From assembly GCA_000499405.2 (NCBI GenBank), contig HG738137.1, positions 21,042,603-21,106,602 of the forward strand: a DNA stretch of 64,000 nt, given 5' to 3'. Position numbers and translations under genes: made by a program. This document shows positions 26,301 through 39,122 of the stretch, one piece after another. The notes under the pieces were generated by a model. It was not told the origin of the DNA. It did not search any database and saw nothing but the letters and a program-made list of their open reading frames with translations. The DNA is from Onchocerca volvulus (lineage: Eukaryota; Nematoda; Chromadorea; Rhabditida; Onchocercidae). The first letter of the stretch is position 1. Each line of letters starts with the position of its first letter.

Positions 26301-29300
26301 CATTGTCACAATTATGTTATCCTTGTCACTATTATTCTTATCATCATCACTATCAATTTTTCGTTATCTTCCATAAGACCATTTGCTAGATTTGCTGAAA
26401 CTCGAAAAGTGCACACTGACTTTTCTTAATTCATCTTTTGCTATCAAATTGATCTAACATTAAATTCAAACATCATGAATAAATATAATTTTTTTCTCTA
26501 AACAATGCATTCTGTTAGACCAATCCATGTATAGAAAAACGTTTTAGACACATCTACATACCTACTCACGTAATGATAAGCGATGATAGTACGTGATATG
26601 TGATGATAAAGTGAATCTCCCAAGGAGTATATCATATAATATTTACACGAAATCTCAACGGTTCTCATTTCTATTCTTTCGTCGCATTAATATTACTCAA
26701 TCCATTTTTCAATGACAGTTTCATTTTTTATTCTACAAAAATTTCTATTCTAGTAGTCGTACGAAGTACTCTCTTCTATATCAGCTCTTTTGTTCCAGCA
26801 TTAAACATAACCGCCATACTATTTTGACAGGTTTCAAACTTCGATAATTTTCTTTCGAAACTTTCTTTCAAAAAAAGATAGAGTGATATTCACTGAATGC
26901 ATATTTTGTTTGACTTGTCGACAATCCTGCTGCGTGGGCTTTTAAAGGGTTATAGCCAAATATAATTTTCTGTTACTCCTGATATAAATGGAATCAGTAA
27001 AAGATTTCTGATAATATTACCTAATATTTATAGGAATTAGTATTGTACAGTACATATCAAGAAGTCTATTTGTCACTCTGACCATTCTCTGATTTCCAAC
27101 CAAAGATAAACATGCTCGAAAAAGTTAGCGAGAACTTCGCTAACATTTCCTAAGTGCAACTACGTTTTATAAAACTTGCTAAAGCAGTATTTACTCATAA
27201 TAGAGCAGTTAGTGGTATAATCCTGTCATATATTGTTCAGAGGTCGAATATCATTAGCTATTATAAACTATTTCCTGATAAGATCGATATCAAGCAGTGT
27301 CATTAAATTGTTTGCAGGAATTTCGAGAGATATAGCAATCCTGAACTGTGTACCATCAACAGTTTCAGAATGAAATATAATTTGAGATGTGGGAAAACAT
27401 TTTTGTACTACGTAGTATGACATAAAATACTTGACAAAATGACAAAAAAATGTAACTCATTATATTAGGTCATTCCAAAAAGTCAGCAAATTAGATAATA
27501 CAGTTTCATCTTTCCATTAGCTAAATAATAGAAGAAAGCTAACAAGAGAATGCAAACTGCTGCATTTAAATTAGCGACTTTTTTCATGATTTCCAAAACG
27601 GCTTGCAGCTCTTTTTGCGATTACGTTGCAATAAGTGTATGAATATTTCAAAGAATTCTTTGGTATTTTATTTTGTTATAGTTGTTTGAATTTTTTTTTT
27701 TTTTTTTGACAAAACTCGCTAAAATGAATTCCAATTTTTTCATATCGCTTTTTTATCAATTCTCTTATCTGTTGTTGCTAACATAAAATGCAACAATTTT
27801 CAGCATCGTTTATGCACTGAAATATGAAACAATGTTGGCAGCAAAAAATAAATCTTCTTCTTGGATCTTGACATTGGCAGTCCTTTAATTGTTATCAAAG
27901 GTTATTCCGTTTATAGCAGAGATGAGAGCAATCTTGTTTGAGGTGAAATGTGTAAATGCTGAGAAATGGAATCGGAATGGAAAGTTTACAAGTGAAAGAA
28001 ATTGTCACTTCTTTTGGGAAAGTATGATTGTTCGAAGCAAAGCAATGGGAATACTTTTTATACATTTTTCTGAATATTTTTTTCAAGATAATTTCCGCAA
28101 GGACAATTCAGAGATTACAATTGTAATGGATTAACCATTGTTTTTAAAAGATAATTTAAGTTTTCACTGAAATCACATTTCTTGCAGACAGCGGCAAGTT
28201 TTGGCCCAATGATAGAAAAGAATTTGCAGAATCAATGATCTAATTAGTTTTCGAAATGAAGTTGATTCTGTCTACAGTATGATGGCCAAAACAATGGTTG
28301 ATTAAAGGCTTCATAGAGTTTTCTTTTTCCATCAGTGCAATAATGAGTCATAATAGAATTTTTTAAACTTCATGTAGAAAACTATAAATCTCGAACCAAA
28401 TACTAATATTCGAGGAACTGGAAATTGATGGGAGCTTGACATTAAATCGACTAATGGAATATCTAAGAAGTTTTTGGAAAAATAATTTATAATAAATTGG
28501 AGTACAGTCTTTGAACAAAGCAGATCATGACGTAAAAGCTTTCCAGATAATAAATCGAATGCTAGATTGGTGCTATGGAGAGATTTTTGCAATAAATTTT
28601 TAATAATAGATAATGTAAGAAGCGAGATCTGAATGCAAACCATCTATTGACTTTCAAAATGTAACTTAGTAAAGTTTATTTTTCAGTTTTCAGTAACAAT
28701 TTGGTCGGATACATTCTTAATCAAAAGATTTCAATTCGTCATGCATAGAGTAACGATGGGTTGCATGAACAAAGTAATTTTTTTAATTTAAAATTGAAAT
28801 GATGAATTGCTTGCTGTAAGTTACAAAAAAGTTTGTAAGTTAGATTGTTATTTAGGATGAAATCCGGTATTTAGGCTATAAAGAGAAGGGAAAAAAATGA
28901 AATGTAGGCAAAAAATGAAATATAGATCTTTGTGCATTCGGATAATTTATCAGTCTATTTGATTGCGCGAATATGGATGATTCTGTGCCAGTTCAATGAT
29001 CATCTAAAAAAGCATGCATATTTCTACTTGAAAATATTTTTAACCCAAACTTTTCTTTCATTGTATCAGTTAAGAAATAATTGTTAGCGATCAATCACAT
29101 TAAATATTGATGAATTTCCTGATTAGTTGTTATCGATAGATAAAAAGACTGAAACAGAATGATTAGCTATGTTTAACCCTTGACAAGAAAAATTATCGTT
29201 TCTCATTATTTATCGTTTATTTAAAATTCCACCAGGATCATCTTATTCCAGTGTTATCACTGATAGATTTTATTGTGCCCTTAGACTCAAAAGTCCTTTT

Positions 29301-31240
29301 TCTCCTTTTCTCGTTTTTAAATATTTAACGAAGATGAGCAAAAGGGCAAATATGTGGGTGTGAACGAGACTGGCGTTGCGGAAACAGACAGCAATAATTG
29401 ATTATACCCAGACCGATTGATTGTCGCCACATTTTCAGCAATTTTTGTCCCTTTTTTCTATTCCCTTTGAAACTTAAACAGTAGTCATTAAAAACTTGTG
29501 AACTTGTTGACCTTTTTACGGCGATCAATGAATCCACATCGTCCGATTTCATCACTGCCCTCTATCGTTCCAACTTTTTGAGTTCGATATTACTAAAATG
29601 CAGTCGCAAGAGAGTACAGTCATGCAAACTTTTTACCTTTTTTAACCCATCTATCTTCTTTTGCTTCGATACTTTTAGTTTTGCCTACATGCCCTTTCCA
29701 TGGCCCGCTCATCATTTATTTTCTTCCCAGGCTTTTTCTTACTTTTTTGAGCCCAAGAAGAAAGAGATTTGAAATATAATTATCAGCAGTATTCAAGAAC
29801 TCGTAAATTTTTTATTTGAAGTGTAAGACAGATGTTCAAGTCGATTAGATATTTAGTAATGAAGTTAAATCGTAAGACCGAGAAATGAGAAAATAAATGT
29901 GAACAAGTAGATCCTTGGAGAAGAATAATTATAATATATGATTATTATCATATTATTCAAAACGACTCAATTATTAATAATTATTTCGAAAGATATGATG
30001 AAGTTATATTCAACAAAACTTTATTAAGACGTCATATTTGCCTATTACATTTGATGTGTATCTTAAATGTAGCCTCTTTTTGTAGATCGTATAATATTCA
30101 AAACTGCGTATACAGAATTGTATAGTTTTTAGATATTATATTTTTAATTAGCTACTGATTTGAATATAGTTATGTTCACAATATTAAATTATTTTTGAAT
30201 TTACATGCAAGATCGAGGAGGAAAGAGTGGAGACTTAGTGATTGTTTACAACTATGCTGATGGATTCATACAAGAACTTTATTGAAGTAATCCTAATCTT
30301 TCAAATCCTTCGCTGCATTCTGTGAATAATATCCTGAATGAGGAATATTTGGATAAAGATAAAATTAATGATGTTGATATAGTGGGAAATTCGATTTGTC
30401 TTTTAATTATTAGCGTAGATCGTGAAAATCAAATCTTTGAGTTCAAAAAAACTGAAAAATATTGAGAGATGGCATGCTAGAAATTATCCATCAATACAAT
30501 AAATTATTATTTTATGGAATTTAAGAGAAGCAGATATGATATGCACCAAAGATTTGTTCTAATTAGAGATTTCTTTTGATTTGTAAAACCAAATTATGAT
30601 AAATAATGATGTGACGAGGCATTTTTTATGGTCGCTTAGCATATTCTTTGAAATGTGCGAAATATTTTAAATGAAGATTTTGAGAAATTTGAAATTTAAG
30701 GACATTTTCTCTCGTTTAATTTGCTTGGTTTGTTTGGTTTCAACTAACAATAGTTTTTCCAAATCTAATTTACAGGTATTGCATAAATCATAATTGTACT
30801 GGAAGATTTCGTTGCGAAAAACGACAGGTACCAATTTTGTTTATCTTGACATTCATATAAACGAGCAGGCTGTCGGGTGCTTCGATTCGATGTAATCGTG
30901 CTTGAGCGTATCCATCCACGTAAATGTTTCTTTTTCATTTTTTCAAAGCAATTTCATTCTCGATGAGATGACGAATGAGATGACCGGCAGTTTTGAGCAG
31001 ATTATTGACAAGCCAAATGATTAAGGACATGTCTATCGTCAGCCAACAGCTATTAGATAAATTATCAGTTAATGATTAAGTGATAAATTGATATGGCATT
31101 TTAGATTGTTCATATTGTGTATAATTCTTTCAATTTTAAAACGCATGGCTTTTCTAGAGAAATAATACACAGAAAAGCTCTTCATTCCCAAGGAAAGGTT
31201 TTTTTTTCGAGACAAGACTTGTACGAAGATGATAGAGTCT
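26301..31240. other. Gene-poor AT-rich stretch
   Basis: No gene recognised. The minus-strand frame at 28332-28643 (103 codons) and a possible minus-strand first exon at 29555-29490 (MMKSDDVDSLIAVKRSTSSQ followed by GTTTTT) are the most protein-like items, but neither has partners. A lone mariner-like end motif occurs near 27464. Confidence 0.35.
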
Positions 31241-32130
31241 CCTTCCTTTGAAGGGATTTGGTAAATCTCCGCGTCTGCCTTCCCTCTTTCCCCTCCCTTT
31301 CCATCCAACCCTATCCTATTATCACGAAAGCAACCGTACACTGCTACCGTCAACCATCCTATCAACCAATCATTCAAGTGATTTATGTACATTTCGTTTA
31401 TTCCCTCGTTCCGCACGGATATTTCATTTCAGTCTTTCTTCATTACGTCTTTTTCCCTTCCTTCCTATCGATCTCTGCTCTCTCCATCGGTACATCGACC
31501 TCTCCTCTTCATACCACTTTCCCTGCACTTTCTTTCCTCTTGTCTGATGTCCATATTCTCGATTAACTCGACACCAACCTTCTTCATTCCCTTTTTTCCA
31601 TCTATACTTCTTCATTTTTACCTCCAGAATGCTGCTTGTTCGAATGTAATTTGGTTCGAAGAATGTGGGATCTCGTTTCTGTCTCTGACAAAGTGCATCG
31701 ATACCATACCCATCCCAGCACCACTTCCTTTACAACATTGACAGCCGTGGAAATGAGCAGAATCGAGGTGACAGGGAAGAGACACCGAGTCTGTATAAAA
31801 TTGTCACGGCACATTCCGGGAATGCGACGAGAAAACAGCGTCCCTTTCCCACTCAGGCCCTTCTTTCAACTCAGTCATTCCAGTGATACAACGCGGCGAC
31901 ACGTCGATGAAAGTATTCCTTTCAATATCGACTATCATGCCTGTCCTCTACGACACTTCCACCTTTCCTTTACCTCAACCATTCCTTCTCCTTCACTTCG
32001 AAAAGCCCAGAAATTTTGAAGAGCGGAGGGAATGATGTGACATGACCTGACATGGCACTTCTCTTCTGCCCTGCACCATCAACAGTGTCAACTCTCCTCT
32101 TCCGTCACTTTCTTCAATCAGATAGCTCAG
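31241..32130. other. Pyrimidine-rich, GC-elevated island
   Basis: The plus strand is strongly C+T-rich from about 31255 to 31640 and remains GC-elevated to 32130. Three plus-strand frames overlap here and give S/F/P/L-rich translations, so openness follows composition rather than coding. It may be a regulatory island or untranslated exon of an unseen gene. Confidence 0.4.
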
Positions 32131-35100
32131 TTGCAACTATAAGCGAACATTTCGCACAGTCTGGATCGCTAAAAGAAGATGGACATAATAATAATGTCAA
32201 AGTAACACTTAGCTAAACAAATGACAGTCTTCAGTCTTAGGTTTGATCACTTTGACCACAGGTTATCATCTGAGGATACCAATGTCTGTTAATTTTTCAC
32301 CATTTCTATATTCCATTTGTTGGAAGGGGAAAAAAGAAAGGGATAAGCAGACAAAATACGATATGATGCTTGTTGACAAGATTTTCTGATAATTTAGAAA
32401 CTTCTCCGAGATTCTCTGACAGTCGCTAGAATATCAGTCCTGAAAGGTGCAATCAGGTTAGCACGATAGATTGCATGTCAAAAATAATCATTTCGCTTCT
32501 TAGCACTTCGAATTGCATTGCATACTTTTGCTTCAGTGATTTCAGGTAATTTCGCTGATTTCATCTTTCCTTTTACTTACATGCTAGAATCATTTAGATT
32601 AGCTTAATTCAACTGTAAATCTACTTTTCTTTAAATGAATCACTTGCAATCAAAAAATTTCCCCAATTTTTATTCATTTCGGTTAATAATGATGACATTA
32701 TTCATATTTCAGTTAAATTATTAGGATTTAGAAACTTTTCCGAGATTCCCTGATTTTACCTCAGTTTGGCTGTAAATTGTCTTTTATTATCTCGATTCTT
32801 TTAAATAACTGAAACTAAAATTATAGTCTACAGATTCGTTTTTTGTCCAAAAATAACGTTTAACGTGAAAAGTTTCTTCTTTTTTTTTTTTTTTTTGATA
32901 TTATCTAATATCCGATATCGTTTTTTCTTCATTGTGGTTCTCTCTGCTATTCTCTATTAAATTTTGATTTTGTTTTTTTATACTTTATGGACTACTTGAA
33001 AAAACATAATCCTTTCCAAGTCTCATTAAACAAATTAGCTCTAATATGTTCATTCATCGATCAGATATTTCAGTTAAATAAGAAAAGAACATTATAGATT
33101 TAACAGCTTCTTACATTGTGGAAGGGCAAATTATTTAATAATTTTAGATTTACTTTAACTCTTGTACTGATAAATTAGGACCATTACTGCTTTTATTAAT
33201 ATGTTAATATTGTTCTTATTATTTTAAATCTAGTCTAAACGATGTAAGTTAGATTGAAAATTAGCCTTGAGAATATTCAGGCTTTTGCATTGTCAATAAA
33301 TATAGAAAAAAGCAAATGAATGAATCGAACTACTGCTCGAAGTTGTCATTTAAGCAAGATGTACTTCTTAAAGCCATGTTTCATCTACTGCATTTTCGCA
33401 GGTACGAGATCATAGTCATCACAAAAATTGAATAATTTTTTCGAATAGAAATAGATGTTTATAAAATGAACAAACTTTTGCAGTTTCAGCATTTCCTCCT
33501 CGCTATTTGACCTTCCTTCAAATGTATTTTGTCGAAAATGTATCAGAACAATCATTTTTTCATTTCTTTCAAATTATTTCCTGTTTTTTCTCGTTTTATT
33601 CTCGGACCAAATAAAAAAAGGAAAGCAACCTATGCAAACAGCAATAATCTGATCTTTTTACTAGTGAAATTCACTTGATCGCATCAATATATTTTATTAT
33701 ATTTCAATACCAAAAATTGAGTAGCATAGAATTATAACGAAATAATTTTGGAAGCTTTAGGTAAGCTAAGAAGATTGGTCTGAGTGACTAGATAATTTCT
33801 ACCAGAGACTTCACAAGTAATGAGAAGAAAAAGAATGAAATGAAAAATGAGAAGTATCTAAACAACAAGCTGAATTGTTATTTTTTTTTTTTTTGAAATC
33901 TCTTTTTCTCGCTTTTTTTAAAGCCACTATTTGATCTAATTTAATTTCTGGGCAATTCCGATAGAATAAAACTATTATTTTACATGTCAGAGTTTTAGAA
34001 GAACGATCTGAAAATTAAAATTTAAACACAAGAAAAAAGGATAGTCAAAGACGATCAACTTCAATTTATAAAAAGGACAATCAAACTTTAATTTATTGAG
34101 TACAGTTAATTGCGTCTTTTAAAGTTTGAAAATTGAATCCAATTTATTGACAGATGAAATGAAGTTAGGATTGAAAACCTTATGTAGCATCCAAAGTTAA
34201 GAAGTTTGGTTTTAGGCTGATTTCAAAGTTCTTATTCATTACCAGTTTCATTGTAAAATTTATAGCAGGAATAACCAAAGAACACTGATGATCTTGGAGA
34301 AAATTGCATGAGAATAGTTAAATTTGTTAATTTAAAAAGGAAGGTAATAATATAAGAAGGTTATTAATTAAGCAACCAAAATGCTGAGAGCCAAGGAAGA
34401 TCTACTGTCCATGGAATAGTTAACACTGACTGCATTAATGCATGCAGTCAATGAAGAAGTAATTAATATATCGAAATGTAATTTAGAACGTATTCAGCGA
34501 ATTAAAATTGTTTTTCAGCAATGTGATGAGTGTAAAATGCCATGTTTAATTCGATAAAATGCAGAATGAATTGCTTCTTTTTTTACATACTTCATCAGTG
34601 AGTCGTCTTCCTTCGATTAATAAATTATTTCTTTTTGTCTTTTTTCGATGTCAGTGGGAAATTACTTTCTTAACTAACTTTTTCTACAAAATTCGGGAAG
34701 TAAGGACACGATTTAGAACAAAAAGATAAAAGTAGACAATTGAATGTTTTTGGATCACCAATTTTTGGGGAAAAGATTTTGATCGATTTGTAATTTGGGG
34801 TCATAGATTGGTTGGATTGGAATTGCTTTTTGCTACTGTGACTTTGCTAGGTCAGCAATAGGCTTTCTTGAGTAATACGAAAATATACACAATATCGCAC
34901 TATACAATAGTAAACGCAAATGAACAATACACAGTAAATATAAAAGATACTAACAGTCGTCTTCTGGTGAATCATCGCTTGTACTGTCGTTGAAATCGCT
35001 TTGATAAATTGGAATTTATTTACCACTGATACTGTGTTAAAGACGCCGATTTAGTAGGGATTTTGAAGAGAATCATTCGATTTATAGATACCAATGTTGA

Positions 35101-37380
35101 AAAGCCAGTTCGCGTTGAAGCCCAATGTTGCTGCTGGCTCTCCGAAGGCTCCGCTTTTATATATGGATCATCCTTAGGTTGATAATGAGCATAGGTTCAC
35201 ACATTAGTCATACAAAAGATTGGATGTGAAGAGTAAGGATAAGATCGAGAATTTCCACAAACCTCAGTTCTTGTAATATTCCTGACAGCTAATCTCTTAA
35301 CACTTTACACGATGTCCATAGGCTCTCCTAGCAATCGGAAGACAAGAGAGTAAAGGCCTTTGTTCCCAAATATAGATATGTAACCTCATTTTGTCCGAGA
35401 ATATTAGAAATTTCTTTCATACAAATTACTTGAGTTGTTTGGTTTTACAGATAACAAATAGTTTATAAAGAAATTCTATGTTTTCATTTCATCTTACCTT
35501 TTCAATTGTTCTCATTTTGCCCAGAAATTACATTGAATTATTTGTTATCACAACTGACAAAAAAAATTTTAGTATGGAGAAATGAAGAAAAAACCGACTA
35601 AACTGCATCAAAATTATATATAACATATGTTGAAGCGTTGCGTACACAACTAAAGAAATTGCGTTCAGCTAGCAAATATAATAGTAATTTAGTCGAAAGT
35701 GGATCTATCATAATTATATATTGCAGTTGAAATTGCATAGACTACTTAATATTCTAACTGGATCATTTTTCAGTTTAACTTGAATTTTTACTTCAAAATG
35801 GCTTTTTTAAATAGCCAGTATATTTGAGTGTTTCCAGTTTTGTTTTTATGATAATCCAGGATTCAAATTGATCAAATTTACTGCAAAAATTTCGTTATTT
35901 GATTTTATTTGAATGTTCCTATGTGATCGTAATATTTTTTTATTAAACTAATTTGTTCAAAAAAAGGAATGAAGGACAAATCACAAGATTTATATAGAAT
36001 AAGAAATGGAAGCGAACTGTGTTTCCTTGATATTACGCAAGGAAAGGGCGTCCATTAATTCGTCGAGATCAAAGAATTGAGACTGTATCCATCAGTTGAA
36101 TCTCTTTACCATACTTTTTGCTCCATTCTTATTATGCAAAATTATTGGATGATATAAGATCTTTTCTCCTTTTCTGTGATGAATCAGAAGTACACCAATC
36201 TGCAAAGTTTCATTATCTTCAATTTACAGAAAGAAATAGGTATATTGCATTGTTTTTAGGCTTTTCCATGTTCTTTCTGTAATACACAAAATCTTAAAAT
36301 TTTTTAGAAATTATAAATGATATATATATAATAATTAAGGTTATGCGCAAATTATCATGTATAGAAGAGTAATTATATTTAACCAATAATTCAAACATTT
36401 CAATGATTATTGATTGTCACGAAATTTAATTGCTAGCCTAAATCCTGCTCTTCATTTTAAAAAAAAAAATTGTCTGTCCTATTCGTTGTCTGAAAAAAGG
36501 TGACGATCGGCATTTCAATATCTTTTTTGTCAAAAAAATTAATCTCATTGATCGAAATTAGGCTCTACTGAAAAAATTTTTTAAACAATAGGTTTATCTT
36601 TGCAATAATCTTTTTTTTTCATTCATCAAATTCTTCATTGCAAGATCGACCAGTATGAAAAATTCCAAGCATGAATTATTCCGGGTATTTGAGAGAAGTG
36701 TCAAAAACTATTTAGCGTTACAAAGGAAATTTTTTGTTTCCTACATTTCGTATGTTTTTCGGAATCGGTTCGAAATTTTCTTCGTTGAATACATAGCTCA
36801 TATAAAACTCAAATATCCCCTTGGCTTATTGTCTTAGCAAAGGTTTTTTCTATCTTTTTAGTAATATTTGGATAGTTTTATATCATCAAGTTTAAATATC
36901 TGTCTTATTTGCGTCTGAAGATCACTGATTCCTTATAATGGGAAATAAAAAATCGGAGATTTCCAGATGCGAATGAAGTAGGTAGTAACTTTTCTGACTG
37001 CTGCCATAATGTGTTTTTCTTTTTTTTTTTTTTTTTTTTTTTTTGAATACAGAGATAAAAAGTGTTGAGAAAAATATGATTATTATACAAATTAAATTCT
37101 TATTTTAACTCTAATTCTGTTTATGTAAAAACATTCGATTAGATATTGAATACATTATAAATTTGGAGAAAATATCTTGGAAAAATTGAAGTCCACTTCT
37201 AGCGGTTGTATGCAAAGTTTGTATTTCAACACCGATAATAATAAATACATTGGTATATTTATCGGACAGAAGCGTCAAATAAATAAGGAAAGTATTAAAT
37301 GAAAGATGACTCAATAAACAAATAGTTTATCAAGAACATTTGTGTACAAGTTTATACAGCGACCAAAGTAGTAAATAGAA
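32131..37380. other. Gene-poor AT-rich stretch
   Basis: Homopolymer A/T runs (for example 32880-32896, 37020-37044) and scattered short open frames. No exon chain or recognised protein segment found. Confidence 0.4.
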
Positions 37381-37381
37381 T

Positions 37382-37472
37382 AAGCTATCAGCCAATTATT
37401 AGATAGTTGCTTTCCTCACATCGATGATAATTTAAGTCTTTAAGTCAAGCTGTCAGCCAGTTATTAGATGGA
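37382..37472 (+). repeat. Pair of 25-bp direct repeats
   Basis: Copies at 37382-37406 and about 37446-37470 share AGCT.TCAGCCA.TTATTAGA with three mismatches and are separated by about 40 bases. Function unknown. Confidence 0.7.
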
Positions 37473-37879
37473 TAGAATTACCGTAGTTATTTAAACAGAC
37501 TACACTCGAAAATTCCCCTAAGCCACGCCCTGAATGTATAAAAGATAACCTCCTTCCATTCATTGGTTCATACTTGTTCCACATCATACTATTGTTATTT
37601 TAGTCGTTTTATTGCTTTTCATTTTTATCTTCCGAAATGATAATAGAGTTTTCTTTATATCAAAGCAGATTAGAAAAATCAAACATTCATATTAACATCC
37701 ATCAATATGACGACCTTCTCAATGACATTAATTTGCTGCTGAATATCAGAATCAGCTCTATTCTGCTTCTATTTCACCGGATGTTTTAAGGTTGAAGAAT
37801 TAGTCTGAATAACAAATCCAATTAATTACAATTGATGTATTTTATTTTCTTGACATCAATTGGAATATCATTCTGTCAT

Positions 37880-38091
37880 ATATCAAGATATTTATGGTAA
37901 GATGCAGACCTAACCAGCCACTGCCACTTTACAAGAAAGATGAAGTATGCAATTGAGGTTCGTGTAAAAGGATTTGAAATGCACTTGAAGAATGTCAGTA
38001 GTTTTGAGGAAACTTCCGAGACTTTAAAGAAGGCGGATCTTATCTTTAAAGCCAAGTTAAAGCAACATTTGTTAGAATTGCATATCAAAAT
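37880..38091 (+). CDS. Possible coding exon, unrecognised
   Basis: An open plus-strand stretch ends at TGA 38089-38091. From ATG 37940 it encodes about 50 residues, lysine/glutamate-rich and probably helical: MKYAIEVRVKGFEMHLKN and FEETSETLKKADLIFKAKLK. A possible acceptor (GGTAAG) lies near 37901. It ends about 100 bases before the let-7-seed hairpin on the same strand and could belong to the same primary transcript. No family recognised. Confidence 0.3.
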
Positions 38092-38189
38092 AATGTGAAA
38101 GAAAATGAAGTCTGTGAAACAGCATTTTCAGCTGATCTTATTTTATATTCATTGGACCTGTGAATCTTATCCAGCTTTTTAGCTGCATT

Positions 38190-38273
38190 GAGGTTGATGA
38201 GGTAGTTTATAAAGCTGCGAGAGTAGATATAAGCTCGCAGATTTTAAGCTATCTCGACTACCTTCATTGCATT
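38190..38273 (+). ncRNA. let-7-family microRNA-like hairpin
   Basis: The 5' arm at 38198-38219 begins TGAGGTAGTTTATAAAG, carrying the full let-7 seed (GAGGTAG at positions 2-8). The 3' arm at 38257-38266 reads ACTACCTTCA and pairs with it across one bulged base. An inner stem CTGCGAG (38214-38220, continuing into 38221) pairs with CTCGCAG (38234-38240) around a short loop. Between them the stem has an asymmetric internal loop with partial pairing. The 5p position of the seed matches known let-7 family precursors. A let-7-seed microRNA distinct from let-7 itself (named miR-5364, from memory and unchecked) is reported from filarial worms and may be this one. Expected role: Argonaute-loaded post-transcriptional repressor linked to developmental timing. 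Confidence 0.62.
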
Positions 38274-39122
38274 CTGCTTTCACTCTTCCATATTCTTGAA
38301 TTTATTCAAATTTCTATAACTCATCTTTTGCTTTGATTTTTTTCAAGAATTTTACTTGAATAGTTCGTCTTTTAAAATTTTGATATTTTTTAGTAATTCA
38401 TTCTGTAAGTAGTTCCCTGAACAGAAGAATAAAGATGATATGACAAATTAAAATCTATGACATAGCACAAGATTATTTAATGGTTTCAAAAATCTGGAAT
38501 TCGAAGAATAACTTTTATTTCATACTTATGAATAAAATTTTGAACTAAATAGCTGTTGGTAGTTCATCACTCCAGCATCATGTAACATATAATTCCATGC
38601 GTTTTTTTGCACAAGTAATCTTATAAAAGGCATCGCCAATTATACTATTAAAGTGACATAATGCCAATAATTTTCAAACTTAAATTATTTCAATTTAACA
38701 TATCTGCTCGAACTAGCCATTTTCTGCAATTTCGAAAATGTTGTCATGTTATCACCGTACTGAACTTGTTTATAAGGATTTTACCATTCGTATAATCTAC
38801 TTACTAGAATTCACTAAAAGTTGTAAAGTCTATTATCACAGCTTTGAAAAGATCACAAATGAATCAGTCAATAGAAAAATTAAACTCAGTAAACGTATTT
38901 GTTTTAACTAGTTAAATGAAAAATATCTCTTATCTGATTTGTTGATTATTTCAATGCTGCATCGTATTTAACGTAATTTCAATGAATTTCCAAAAACTCA
39001 TTTGAAGCAATCAATTAAATGCTGCAACAAGAAATTTATTGTTGAAAAAAATTTGCATTGAATTGTGATGTCTATATATTTGAGCATTGTTTGTCGAAAA
39101 ATTCACTGTTTTGATTTGTTAG
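38274..39122. other. Upstream of the methyltransferase gene
   Basis: No gene seen. The methyltransferase exon at 39123 begins after TTGTTAG, so earlier exons of that gene could lie here but none could be chained. Confidence 0.3.

Noticed and set aside
27462..27500. Mariner-like end (TTAGGTCATTCCAAAAAGT)
   Set aside because: No inverted partner end and no transposase remnant were found within several kb.
31248..32019. Three overlapping plus-strand frames of 99-127 codons
   Set aside because: Openness follows the pyrimidine-rich composition; products are S/F/P/L-rich without domain features or splice context.
38828..38856. miR-2-like seed TATCACAGC
   Set aside because: The upstream 40 bases contain no pairing arm, and the match beyond the seed is poor.
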